Positions 24,846 to 35,735 of a stretch of DNA of 64,000 nt are shown in pieces; position 1 is the stretch's first letter, and each line of letters begins with the position of its first letter. Made by a program: the position numbers and the translations under genes. The stretch covers positions 29,016,001 to 29,080,000 of the forward strand of contig NC_135774.1 of NCBI RefSeq assembly GCF_028453695.1. Reading direction: 5' to 3'. The stretch comes from Augochlora pura (Eukaryota > Arthropoda > Insecta > Hymenoptera > Halictidae). Under the pieces are notes generated by a model. It had not been told where the DNA came from. It saw nothing but the letters and a program-made list of their open reading frames with translations, and made no database searches.

Positions 24846-25250
24846 TATACTAGGTTATGTATAAAATATACACTAGGTTCTGTATAAAATATACACTAGG
24901 TTATGTACAAAATTTTCACTCGGTTATGTATAAAATTTACACTAGGTTATGTATAAAATATACACTAGGTTATGTATAAAATTTACACTAGACTATATGA
25001 AATATATACTAGACTATATAAAATATACACTACAGTATATAAAATATACACTAGACTATATGAAATATATACTAGACTATATAAAATACACACTACAGTA
25101 TATAAAATATACACTAGACTATATAAAATATACACTAGGCTATATAAAACTTACACTAGGCTATATCAAATATATACTATGCTATGCAAAATACACACTA
25201 GGCTATATCAAATATACACTATGCTATATAAAACAAACACTACGTTGCAT
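24846..25250. repeat. Minisatellite, 21-23 bp unit
   Basis: About nineteen tandem units. The proximal units are 23 bp (TATACACTAGGTTATGTATAAAA). The distal ones shorten to 21 bp (CACTAGACTATATAAAATA), with CACTACAGTATATAAAATA variants alternating. Because 21 is a multiple of three, two plus-strand frames stay open (24949-25338 and 24972-25325) as repeats of YTLDYIKYT-type peptide. These are repeat artefacts. Confidence 0.93.
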
Positions 25251-25254
25251 AAAT

Positions 25255-26168
25255 ATAAAAAAATTAGAGATCAGAAAGCTTTCCCAATATTTCGAGTTAA
25301 AGCGCCTCCGACAGCGATCGATTAATTACCCCCAATAATCGGCGATTATCGGCAGCGGACATACTGCAAACAAGCCGATCGACCAGCAGCCAATCAACGA
25401 TCCCGGATCACCGCGGGAACCTATAACCGCCGACCCGCGGCGAAGAAACATACCACGGTTGAACCGGAAGACCCATCGTCCCGCCGACGCATCGGTCAAC
25501 AAACGTCGCCCAGTTTCGCAAGTCCTCGCGCGCGCGCGCGCTCGCGGCAAGGTGTTCCGCGAACCTGTCAGAGCCGGCCGAGTAAGAAAACGCGCAAACA
25601 ACAACTCACCAGTCCGCGATCTCCTTTCCCAGAAAAGCTCTCCCGCCGGCGAAACAAGCTGCGCGCACCTCCCCCTGGGCCGTCTGGCGTCTCTGGCTTT
25701 TCTCAATCCTCGCCGAAAAAAAGGGGGGGGGGCAGGGCTGAAGAGAACGGACGAGAAGAGAACGTGGATCGGCGTCGATCGCGAGCCAACGGGTTGGCCG
25801 CGCGCAAAGAAGAAAAAAATGAGATCCGACTGTCTGCGGATCCAGGGAGGATCGCGCGTGGCTGCTGTCAGGAAACTCGCAGCTCTCGGAGGAAGCTGAT
25901 TCAGCGGCCGCGCATTCCTGCTGTTATTTCAGGCGAGCCGCCGGCCGTTATAAATCCTCCGGCGCTGTTGTCTCGGCGCTGCGGCCATCGTCCGTGAACC
26001 ACGAGATCGCGAGAAAACGCCGGCGAGGAAAAAGAAAGACGAGATCCTTGCGCGTTCGCGATGACAGCTCGCGAACACCGCGGGATCGAACCCGAGTGTC
26101 GGTCGCACGTGTCTCTGCAACTGGTCACCGCACCCGCCGAACCACCCCCTTTTCTCACTCACACTCAC
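25255..26168. other. GC-rich non-coding DNA flanking a putative first exon
   Basis: CpG-rich with several open frames on both strands (25459-25899 plus, 25326-25706 minus), none recognised. There is an alternating CG run near 25530-25542 and a G-run near 25723. If the leftward transcript proposed for 26169-27030 exists, this would be the start of its first intron. Confidence 0.4.
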
Positions 26169-26242
26169 TGAGATACTCTGGATCGATCCACCAATGCGGC
26201 ACTTTTGTTAGAAAATTATTCGGTATAGCTCGAGCAACTGTA

Positions 26243-26766
26243 CACTGTAACGGGGATGATCAACCCCTAATCGATCATCTGCAATCTTCTCGAAATTATT
26301 ATACACTGTCTCCAGTCGCTAATTATTTCGACGACACTTAAATTGATCAATAAAATTAAATAAAATCGGTGCTCGACACTGAGAGGGTGAAACAACCCCC
26401 TAGATTATCCTTTCGGTATTTGAACACTGTCTGTGCTGTTTCTATGGTTCGACACTTTTCAGGTAAATTTAAGTTCACGATGGTTTGGGAAAAATTGTTA
26501 TTGACACTGATCCAATAGTGCAAATGATCCTGATCGAAAGCAACCCTTCGGTGCTGATTTGCCGGTGAATTTACTGGTATTGTCCCGTCGACACTTTGTC
26601 GGAGAAGGAGAAATAGCCGCAGACGGATTCAGGGAAATCAGTGGTTGACACTGGCGGCGGACGATCAACCCCCGCGCGGTCGTTCGCTGGCACGCGATGG
26701 ACACCCCTTTTCGGACGAGTAACACGGTCCACACAGTGCGGCTGTAGCTGCCGTCGCGGCGACACT
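26243..26766 (-). repeat. Recurring AGTGTC motif and a GGGGTTG-N12-CAGTGT module
   Basis: GACACT occurs on the plus strand at 26333, 26375, 26451, 26503, 26590, 26647 and 26761. That is seven times in about 430 bp, where roughly 0.1 is expected by chance at even base composition. Three of the ACACTG sites, counting one at 26243, are followed 17-18 bases later by CAACCCC (26261, 26393, 26666). The copies are too diverged and unevenly spaced for a normal minisatellite. This may be an old duplicated module or a cluster of factor-binding sites. Confidence 0.55.
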
Positions 26767-26881
26767 GACACAAACTACGCGCGAGAGAGGATGCGCTCGA
26801 GGAAAGCTCGGGGCGAAGTGCCAGAAGAGTCGTCGCTTGAAATAACCGCTCGTCCACGGCCTCCCTCCAACCCCGTGGCGG

Positions 26882-27180
26882 CTCTCTCGCTGCCTCTCCT
26901 CCCTTCTCTCCCGCTCTCGCCTCTCCCTCTTCCTCCGTCACTCTCTCAATATCTCTCTTTCTCTCTCTCGCTCTCTCCTTCGCTCTCTCTCTCGTTCCTT
27001 CGCTCTGAAACTCGACTGCCTAGCCGTCTACTCGTTGCACACCAGCGAAACTTGACCCCCACCCCCTCTCTTTCTCTGCTCTCCTATATGTACACTCGGT
27101 TTTTCTCCGTCTCTCCTCCTCCTCCTCCTCCTCCCCGTCTCTCTCCTCCTCCTCCCCGTGCTCCCTCTGCTCTTCTTTCG
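26882..27180. repeat. Long pyrimidine-rich tract (CT and CCT simple repeats)
   Basis: CTCTCC, CTCTCT and CCTCCTCCT runs make up most of this interval on the plus strand. They give the S/L/P-rich peptide in the middle of the long plus-strand frame 26641-27414. Confidence 0.85.
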
Positions 27181-27685
27181 CGCTGTCCACGCTCGCTGCG
27201 TGCAGCAGCGCGCAGAGCTCCCTCGGCCGCGCGCACGTGCGTGCCCCGGCGCGAGCGCGCCGAGCGTGATTTTCGCGCCACTCGGCACCGCGGCCCGCGC
27301 GGGTCCCCGCGGCCGGCATTTAACTGCGCTGCTAATGGGAAATGGAAACGCGGATGGGAAAACCGGGGGAGATTTGTTGCGAGCAACGGAACGGTAACAG
27401 GAAACGGGGGATAATAACAATGAGCTTTATTGCGGATTGTAAAAGCGGGCGGGGTGGCTCGGCGATTCGCCTCGCGCGAGAACGGTGTCGATGGCACGAG
27501 TACGTTGGGCGAGACTGTTTTGGTTGGGGGGTTGGTCGTAGAATTTACTTAGTTATTTTTGAACATTTTTTAACGAATATTTTGTTTGTGATTATTATGG
27601 CTGAATCGGAGATTTAAGTTAATGAAAATCTGGAAAATTGGGGAACTGATTTCTTAGTTTTGGATGTTTTTGTCATAATATTTAA

Positions 27686-27889
27686 CCTTTTGCACTCGAG
27701 TGGCGCTATTAAAATTCTTGTAGCACAGTTTTTATTAGATTTAAAAAATTGTTGAACGTGTAACTGTTATACGAGTCACGAGATTCAATTTTATATGCAT
27801 AAAATAAATATTGTTACATAAAGTGGAAATACTTGAAGCCAGAAAAATTATTTCAGATTTCCAGTTGAAATGGCTTCGAGTGCAAAGGG
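27686..27889 (+). mobile_element. TTAA-flanked MITE, 204 bp (GCACTCG family)
   Basis: Flanked by TTAA at 27682-27685 and 27890-27893. Left CCTTTTGCACTCGAGTGGCG and inverse right CCCTTTGCACTCGAAGCC share CTTTTGCACTCGA apart from one base. The interior words GTTATACGAGTCACG, TTATATGCATAAAAT and GTTACATAAAGTGGAAATAC match the 62702 copy closely. Compared with that copy it lacks about 40 bp after the left arm, which removes one side of the subterminal stem. Confidence 0.83.
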
Positions 27890-27893
27890 TTAA

Positions 27894-30448
27894 CAGGTTG
27901 CAAATAAAAATAAAAAAAAAACAATAATAATGCTTTCCAAACCAGAAGAATAAATTATTGTATTTATAAAGCTCGATGGAATTACAGAAAAATTCTGTTT
28001 CTACCCCTTTGGTAAAAATAGCGTTAAACAAAAATTATTAACAGGCGTCCCTCGACAGCTTCGATAAAAATAATATTAAAATTATAGCCTTTTGATCTGA
28101 AGTATTATACTTCGTAAGTTCTGCTCGATAACATTCATCTTTCTAATTTACGTGATGATGCATGGAAAAGCTATCGTGCTTCAGACACTAGACTGTTTGC
28201 TCATGATCCTGATTCATTCATCAGACTGTTAACGATAACTGCAAATCATGTCTTACCTTACGGAATATACATCCATAAAGTAAAAGGCGATCTGTAAATA
28301 TTGCACGCGTGTAATGTGCGTCCAGCATCTAGGTGATAAACTCAGTTGATTATTTTTATACGCTTACTTTACGCAATAATAGTATTCTATTTATTCTTAT
28401 TTTTTATCTTAAAAAAGATAATCGACTTCTCAAGCTTTTCTTTCAACTTTTTATTTTTCTTCTTTGTGACTCCAGCGTTTAGCAATTGAAAACCTTGACA
28501 TAACCTTGAAATTCATAGCATAGTAGTGCTATCAACAAACGTCTTAATCCATAACAACAACAACGACACATAATTAACTCCAACCCATCATTATTTTACA
28601 ACAATAACACTTAAATCAAGAAAAAACAATAATCTCCCACAAATGAAACCCCATAACTTGAACAATTCCAGAAAAAGACATAAAATTTCTCATTGAAACC
28701 AACACAGTAGTTTCGTATTAACACAGACGCCACACGCTATATGTATATCCGCGGAGTCCAGCGAGAAAACCGCAAGAACCCCGAAGAAGTGTTTCAGACC
28801 GAAGACATTGTAAACCGCGCCAGGTGATCCCCGAACCACCGTGTCAATCGCTTCAGAAATCCGTCAGCCAGTCCTCTGTCCCTAATAATAGTCGTCCATA
28901 CAGCTCGCCGGAGTCATCGCGATCAAACCAGTCATCGTTTCTTCCTATAAATAACCGTCCGAGAGACAGTGGCACGGGACGCGAAGAGAAGAAAAGGGCA
29001 CTGCGACCACGAAGAGAAGAAGCAGAAGAAGACGAAGAAGGAAAAGAAGGAGTAGAAGAAGAAGGAGAAGGAGGAGATGGAGAAGAAGAAACAGATGAAG
29101 AAGAAAAAGCAGAAAAAGCAGAATGAGAAGGAGAAGCAGAAGTAGATGGAGACGCAGAAGAAGCAGAAGAGGGAGAAGGAGCAGAAAAAGCAGAAGAAGA
29201 AGGAGATGAAAAAGGAGGAGAAGAAGCAGTTGAAGAAGAAGGAGCAGAAAAAGCAGAATGAGAAGGAGAAGCAGAAGAAGCAGAAGAAGAAGACGAAGAA
29301 ACAGACGAAGAAGCAGAAGAAGAAGACGAAGAAGCAGAAGAAGAAGACGAAGAAGCAGAAGAAGAAGACGAAGAAGCAGACGAAGAAGACGAAGAAGCAG
29401 ACGAAGAAGACGAAGAAGCAAAAAGAACGGAAGAAACGGTAACAGCGTGCACTCGGGTCCCTAGCAGTCTGTTCCAGTGCGTAGTTCCCAGCTTTCCATG
29501 GTGTTCCGTGTCCGGAGGGGAACCGGTGGTCGTTCGTCGGGAACCACGCGTCTCGCCAGCGTGTCCCCGGGGCTCGACGTCCTCGACACCAGAAACGCCA
29601 GAGAAATAGGGGTTGAACGTATAGGCTCGAGCAATCGAGTTTGCGTTTCAGCCGGCGTTCGTCGAAAAATCATCCTCCGGGACGCGATCATTGCCGTTAT
29701 TAGGCGGGAGTCAGTAACCGTGATCCACCAGGCGGATCGCGGGTAGCCGCCTTCGATGCCGTAACCAACGAGACTGAACGGTTTACCTTGTTCCGATCCG
29801 GGTACCTTGCAATCGCGATCAACTAGCCTGGTCTGCGAGATTATGGGCGCCGCGAGTGGCAGCTTCCTCTCCTGTCGCGATTTCCGACTCCGCGTGGACG
29901 TTACTTATGCCCTCGCCTCAACGTAGGACGAACCGAGGAAAGGGGAGGAGATTTTTGGCAGCTCCCACTTTGTCGCGCCTGTTTCTATCCCGCAGCTGGA
30001 AGTCCCGAGCTGATGGTCAAACAATACTTGCACCGCGAGGATAAGTATCGAGTGACATTTCGAACCCGCGCGACGCCCTATTGGCGACTTTTTTCCGACT
30101 CGGGTTTCGACCGGACCCCCGCCGTTTCCGGTCCAAGTCAGTCTCCTGTTCATACGAAATCGCTGGAAGCGGTCGCGTAACTCATTAGCCTCGGGAATTG
30201 GAGAGTTTTCGTTGACGTAGAAACACTTGTTCCTGGAATCGACTATCTTTTCTTGGATGGTGTATTTTTTAAACAGTCTACATTTTTAGGTTAACCGTAG
30301 CCAATTTAATGAAAGCAGTATATTTGCTAATAACTTTATTAATTTCTTCAAAAATACTAGTGTCAATTTGTGTCTAAAATTAAAGGAAAAATAATGTCAC
30401 AATGAAGGTACTTCGACGATCTATATTTAACCTGCAATCTCGCTAAAA
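27894..30448. other. Non-coding stretch around a purine-rich repeat
   Basis: 27900-28730 is AT-rich with no gene signal. 28730-29000 and 29440-30180 are of mixed composition, with small overlapping frames that I do not recognise. The long GAA/GAC tract in the middle is listed separately. Confidence 0.55.
29001..29442. repeat. GAA/GAC/GCA triplet-rich purine tract, about 440 bp
   Basis: The plus strand is almost entirely GAAGAA, GAAGAC, GAAGCA and GGAGAA words, and the distal third is regular (GAAGAAGACGAAGAAGCA, 18 bp period). No stop occurs for hundreds of bases in several frames, giving a Ser-rich minus-strand frame (28853-29452) plus Leu-rich, Lys-rich and Arg-rich shadows. Near-pure purine bias and openness in many frames argue for a simple repeat rather than a protein. 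A polypurine tract this long could adopt triplex DNA. Confidence 0.9.
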
Positions 30449-30452
30449 TTAA

Positions 30453-30669
30453 CCCTTTACGGTCGTATTAAAATACCTAAGTCATGTTGGTCGCAATTAA
30501 TTTTCTTTCAGTGAACAGCAATAAGATAATAATAAAAGAAGGAAAAACAAAATTTATTAACTCCGTTTTAAGACAATAATATGTTTGAATTTTATGTAAA
30601 AATAAAAAGCACGAAAAAAGATGAATAAATTGCTTTGGTGGCTGAGAGTAGCCATACGACCGCAAATGG
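30453..30669. mobile_element. TTAA-flanked MITE, 217 bp (ACGGTCGTAT family)
   Basis: Flanked by TTAA at 30449-30452 and 30670-30673. The left end is CCCTTTACGGTCGTAT and the inverse right end is CCATTTGCGGTCGTAT, matching at 14 of 16 positions. Fifteen bp inside the right end is a stem-loop, TGGCT-GAGAGT-AGCCA (30639-30654), and near the left end GTATT-AA-AATAC (30465-30476). The interior is AT-rich and non-coding, unlike the other families. This is the only copy seen. Confidence 0.78.
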
Positions 30670-31572
30670 TTAATTTACAATATATCTCCGTATATTTTAA
30701 AGTGACGTTTTCGCCTTCCTTTATTCGGGAACAAAATGGCGGCTACCCTCATGGAACGTCGCAACGGAATGCGATACTACGAATCCACCAATAAAAAGAA
30801 GTATACAGCAAAACTCTACGAAAACAAACGAAAATGACCGATCGGATTCCAAGACGATTACGCCGCCATAGAAATGGTACCGAGTAACGTTTCCATTAAC
30901 CGACCGCGGGCAACAATAAAATTCTCGGCCGTCCGAAGCGGCCGCGGCCGCAAATCATCGAATTACAAACGATAGAACGGAGGATCACAAAGAGACACAG
31001 TTTTCGACCCGGTGGCCAAGAGAGAGAAGCCTTCGAATAAATCAAATCGGTCTGGGACGCGGGCTAGAAGGGTTGAACGCCACTCAACTTCTCTCGGTGG
31101 ACACGAATCGCGTTAATGGCTCTCGCTCTACGATGAATTATGGGCCGAAACGGTGTCCCGGCGTTCGGGAATTAATGCCTCTATCGGGGGACCATTAGAA
31201 AATCTTTTCTCGTCTGCGCCCGCGGCCGTAAAAGTGAATTCCGTGGGCATTTGTGTCGCGCCGTAACCCGCGGGGCCGTTAAACTGGCCATTTCCAGGGA
31301 ATTGGTGGACGCGCGACCGTTCAATTGTTTTCTTCGCTTTGTCTTGTCTCGTTGGAATAAACAAATATCTCTGGAATTCACACTACTTTAAAAAACACTA
31401 CTTTCATTTTATCTACTTTTCAATATGAACATTTAATATGTCTTATTCGATACGTTTTATTGAAAAATGAAGGAAGTAAAAGAATAGAAACCTTATTCGA
31501 TAAATATAATTCTTTTGTCTCGCGTATTTTTCAATGACAAAATTTAATACGTCTTTTTTGATAATTACGAGC

Positions 31573-31668
31573 TCAATCAAGCCTTAAAACATAACCTGAC
31601 ATAACCTATAATTCTGAAAATCAATCAAGCCTTAAAACATAACCTGACATAACCTATAATTCTGGAAA
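31573..31668. repeat. Tandem duplication of a 48 bp unit
   Basis: Two head-to-tail copies start at 31573 and 31621 and differ at only one base (TTCTGAAAA versus TTCTGGAAA). The near-identity suggests a recent event or homogenisation. Each unit contains two ACATAACCT words. Confidence 0.92.
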
Positions 31669-32924
31669 TCAATATTTGAAGTCGTCGAACACTGACTCAA
31701 AAAATACTAAAAATTCCAGCTATTTAATTTTATTTAAAATTCTATTTCCTATCGAGTGGACGGCTCGCTGTTGTGACAGAACGTCGGTAATGCCGCTGTA
31801 ATCTAAACACCGGTCCCGGAAAATCTTTCCCACGTAAGAGAACGAGGAACGGCCGGAGAAGAGTCACCCTCTCTATCTCTCGCCGCACGACAAAATAGTT
31901 TTTCTCGCGGCGAACGCACGCGCCACACGAAGAAAGGAGGATTATCGGCGCGCACCAGTGTATCCTACTAATTAGTACACGTCCAGCGACGGGAACAGCT
32001 GATATAAAGCCGGTCCCCGAGACCGTCGTTGATCGAGAACACCTTAAAATCCGTTCCCCCTGCTGGCACGGCGGCAAGGAGGAACGAATTAGACGGCGGT
32101 GGGTATTAATAGGCGCGACGGTGTGACAGTGAACCGTGGGTTGCATCCTCCGCAGCGCATTCCATAAACCTTCGAATTCACGGCGGACGGCCGCTGGCGA
32201 AATAACGAGCCGGGGAGACTCTCTCTTTCTCTATTTCTCTCTTTGTCCAATTATTTGTTTCCGAAATAATGGTGGCGTCCGAAGGTCGTTGCACGCCGGT
32301 GCATCTTCCATTGCGCAACGCACGAGCGCTGCTCGCATTCTTGGGCCGATGCTTCCGCGCGAGATTCTTCGCTCGATAAAAACGCGCCGTGGACGGCGGT
32401 GGATCTGCTTTTTCCGCGGTATTTGTACGTACGCCTTTTTAACATTCCTTTGAAGGATGCCCGAACACCGGCGTGCATCGCTCGCGATAGATCGCTGCGC
32501 GCGATAGCGCGTCCTCGAGGTATTTTTGTTTCATTTTCTTTAGAAAATTGTGCACTATTTTACATATTTAAAAAATTTCAAGATTATTTTTATTAATTTG
32601 AATTTTTATTTTATTCCTACAGAAACCAAAGGACGGCGTTGACTTTATATTTCTTTTTATTTTACTTTGTATTATTTCGCCGTTGTTTAACAATTGTGAC
32701 CATAATTATGAAAGTGGTCTAAGTGGTATATTTCTTGTTTCGAAATGTTTAATGAATTGCAGTTGCATAGATTGAAATATATTTTTGCATTATGCGATCT
32801 TTTTATTTAGAATTTTATTAGTATTCGTTAATGGAAATTTATTTTGTATATGAAGTTTTGCGTGAATTTCAGGCGAAAATGTTTCTGAAGTTAAAAACAT
32901 CATTTTGTTGTTTTATAGGGTTAA

Positions 32925-33125
32925 TGTTATTTTTCAATAATTAAGAATTGTATAATTATTATACAATTTATAATTGTTATACAATTCTTAAATATTGTAT
33001 AATTATTATAGAATTTTTAATTATTGAATAATTATTATAGAATTCTTAATTATCGAAAAATTGCGCAACTCTTAAATATTAACCACTTACATAATTCCTA
33101 AATATTAAGTAATCAAAAATATTAA
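32925..33125. repeat. Degenerate AT-rich tandem repeat
   Basis: TATAATTATTATA, GAATTCTTAATTA and ACAATTCTTAAATATTG-like words alternate in both orientations, giving local hairpin potential. Confidence 0.65.
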
Positions 33126-34189
33126 GTAACGAATTGAAATAAAAATAATTCGCCGAGTATCGCGCGCGTCTCTTCAACGACGGAATTAATTACGCACCGT
33201 GCACCGTGGATTTTTATCGTCGGCCGGCTGCAGCTGTATTTACCCGCGGCTTTCAATCATCGATCCCCGCAATCGCAGGCCGCGCCGACCGAAAACGGCG
33301 TCGCAATAAAATCGAAGGCTGCCGACGATAGTTGATCGCTGGATCGCGAGCGGGTCCGAGTAAATTTAGAACATTGTTTTCCACCCGCGGAGTGAATTCC
33401 GTCGTGAGTAACACGCAGATCGCCTAAATTCGGCCGCGCCTAATCCCTTAGCAACGCGCTCGGTGGACCGTGTAGCAACGTTTCGGAACGAAGAAACGTG
33501 TATTTACATCGATCCCATCGCGAGAATAGAGAGAAAGGATCAAAGGAGAGTTTCGTAACGAATGGAACGAAAAGAAAATTGATGGACGATCGCTCATTGA
33601 AAATATAGACGATCAACGAGAATAGAGAAGCGGTCGAAAACCGAGCGACGGTGTTTGATTAATTTTGCGGATCACGGTCGGTGAAGCACAGAGGTATACA
33701 TAGAGACGTCTCTCTAGAGGCCAGCTGCGTTCGCGGGATTGATCGGCGCGCGTGGTTCCGGCGTGTAAATGGAGAATGACAATGATTATACTGTCGGCTG
33801 CGACTTAATGAGCCGTGAAATCATGGCTCATTGCTGGGCCAGCACCGGTTCGGTGACACAAAGTGAAACGGCGGCTCGCGGACAGAATTCAGTAACAATC
33901 GTGGGGAGAACCGGCCGGCGTCGCAGACATCACCGGAGGACGGGTGATCCCGACAGAGCGGCTCGCAATTGGAATTTTTGGAGTCGGATCAAGAATATCG
34001 CGGAACTCCTTTATTTGAATTTCTATGGTGGAGTTGGGAGATTGTAACGTACACAGCGCGCCACGCGAAAATAGAATGCCGTATAATAGACGGTCCAGTA
34101 CTCCGAGAACTATCCGTAACGGTATGCCAACAGCCGCGGCAACAATAGTTTATTACCCGCGCGTTTGCGCGAAAGATTTTCTGGCAACA

Positions 34190-34320
34190 GTCGCTATAAA
34201 AAGATTAGAATAATTATGTTATAAGCTAGTCGCTATAGAAAGTTTATAATAATTATATTATAAGCTAATCACTATATAAAGATTGTAATAATTATATTAT
34301 AAACTAATCGCCATAAAAAA
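34190..34320. repeat. 39 bp tandem repeat, about 3.3 copies
   Basis: Units start at 34190, 34229, 34268 and 34307, exactly 39 bp apart. Each begins (G/A)TC(G/A)C(T/C)ATA and ends in TTATAA(G/A)CTA. Mismatches are few and there are no indels between complete copies. Confidence 0.92.
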
Positions 34321-34817
34321 TCGAGATATTGTTTATCATAATTTCTTAACTTTGCCTATAATTTTCTGTGATCTATGCTGACGGTTTCTGATTAACTATG
34401 ATTTATTATTTTTCCAATGACATTCTCTCTAAAAAATAATTGACGAAAGAAGACACGGAAAAGTTTAGAATAAAATTGACAGAAGTGGCAGGTGATTATT
34501 TATCGCGGGCTCGGGCGCAGCTCTCGACAATTCACGGAACGAATCAATATATTTCTGTTTCCGTGCAAATACGATTTATGGTTTGACCCAATAATAGTCG
34601 GGGCACACGGTGCAAGGGGTTCGCGGGAATTCGTTTTGCGGCGGGTTCTCTGAAACGATCGCAGGATGCAATTAACAGCGGATGCTGGGCCACTTGAAAC
34701 CGCGAGAGGAAAAAGAACAGCGCTGGAAATACGAGCGCGAAGTAGCCACTTCGCGACCACGCTCCGTAATCATTTTAATAACGTTTTAATAACGCTGCTG
34801 AAATTCTTTGTGTACGC

Positions 34818-34917
34818 NNNNNNNNNNNNNNNNNNNNNNNNNNNNNNNNNNNNNNNNNNNNNNNNNNNNNNNNNNNNNNNNNNNNNNNNNNNNNNNNNNN
34901 NNNNNNNNNNNNNNNNN
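34818..34917. other. Assembly gap (100 N)
   Basis: Exactly 100 consecutive N, the usual placeholder for a gap of unknown size. The true distance and content here are unknown. Frames running through it are meaningless. Confidence 0.98.
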
Positions 34918-35500
34918 TTCGCAATTAACTCTCGTTTGCGAAATCGTCGTAAAGCCTCGCGAGGACACGTAGCTTCCTTTACGATTCGGAGGATAGCAAT
35001 AAACGAACGATTACTTCACCCTCTACGCCTGTTCGGAATAAGAATCGGCCGGCGGTGCGACGTGTGTGGCGGCGGCGGCGAATCTGTAAGATACGCGGCT
35101 ATGTACGATCGGTTACTATGTTGCGGCAGGAAATGAATAACCGCGGTCGATATCTATCGTCGTTTTCAGCGTGCGGAAAAATGGATCGGGATCGGTGGAT
35201 CGTTTGGGTAGCGGGGAGATTAACAAGCGAGCGCTGCAAGCGGCAACCGCGTCCGAGGTAATTCGATAATGAGCTGTAATTGAACTGGCACGGACGCGGC
35301 AACAGGTGCTGCTTTTAATTCACCGCGGAGCGGGCAAACTTTTACCGATAAATATGGGTCAGCCTTTTATGGGTTCTATTAATAATATTCAGTAACTTTT
35401 TTTGGAGATTATTAGATAATATATTTGGTATATAATTATAGGTATTTGTATTTATATATTTTGTTATATTTTTTATGTCGGGTTATGTCAGAGTTTCGAA

Positions 35501-35735
35501 GAAATTCCTCGCCAACACCGAAGAACGAATTTATTATTCCGCGAGCTTTCAGGGTGTTTCAAAATGGTAATAGTCAATTTTCTATGGGTCATTTAATAAT
35601 ATAAAATAATTAATTTCTATAGAATATAATCGCCGCTTTTCTATTTGCGTCGACGCAGAATTTCCTCGCAAACGCCCACGAATTATTTATTCCTCGAGTT
35701 TTTCAGGGCGTTTCGAGACGGCGATAAGACAATTT
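35501..35735. repeat. Diverged tandem duplication, about 157 bp spacing
   Basis: The block from GAAATTCCTCGCCAACACC through CAGGGTGTTTC to GTCAATTTT (35501-35581) recurs in diverged form at 35658-35735 (GAATTTCCTCGCAAACGCC, CAGGGCGTTTCGAGA). A further weak similarity (TATGGGTTCTATTAATAATAT near 35368 versus TATGGGTCATTTAATAATAT near 35583) suggests a partial third copy. Confidence 0.7.

Larger units (their letters stand above)
26169..27330 (-). promoter_or_regulatory. Candidate promoter and non-coding first exon, minus strand
   Basis: This is the most GC- and CpG-rich island of the window. Read on the minus strand it has a very GC-rich segment (27180-27330), then long GGAGGA/GAGAGA tracts (27170 to 26880), then about 600 bp of less biased sequence with frequent AGTGTC words and one TCAGTGTC resembling an insect initiator (about 26761-26768). 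It ends at a double GTGAGT (26163-26168 and 26157-26162) usable as a 5' splice site. GA-rich tracts next to initiator-like sites are common in insect promoters. No convincing start codon with a long open frame is present, so any exon would be non-coding. The transcript, direction and boundaries are inference. Confidence 0.28.
30674..34189. other. Non-coding stretch
   Basis: GC-rich blocks (30900-31340, 31740-32520, 33150-34140) alternate with AT-rich ones (31380-31740, 32530-33130). Frames such as 31742-32146 minus and 33769-34047 plus match no known family. A 48 bp duplication (31573) and a degenerate AT repeat (32925) are listed separately. Confidence 0.55.

Noticed and set aside
24949..25338. 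129-codon frame of repeated YTLDYIKYT-like peptide
   Set aside because: The 21 bp minisatellite keeps the frame open; a second frame through the same units is also open.
26641..27414. Longest open frame, 257 codons, plus strand
   Set aside because: Its middle is S/L/P peptide from CT and CCT repeats, its ends are GC-rich, and opposite-strand frames are equally open. No domain is recognisable.
28853..29452. 199-codon Ser-rich minus-strand frame
   Set aside because: Translation of a GAA/GAC simple repeat; many frames are open through the same interval.
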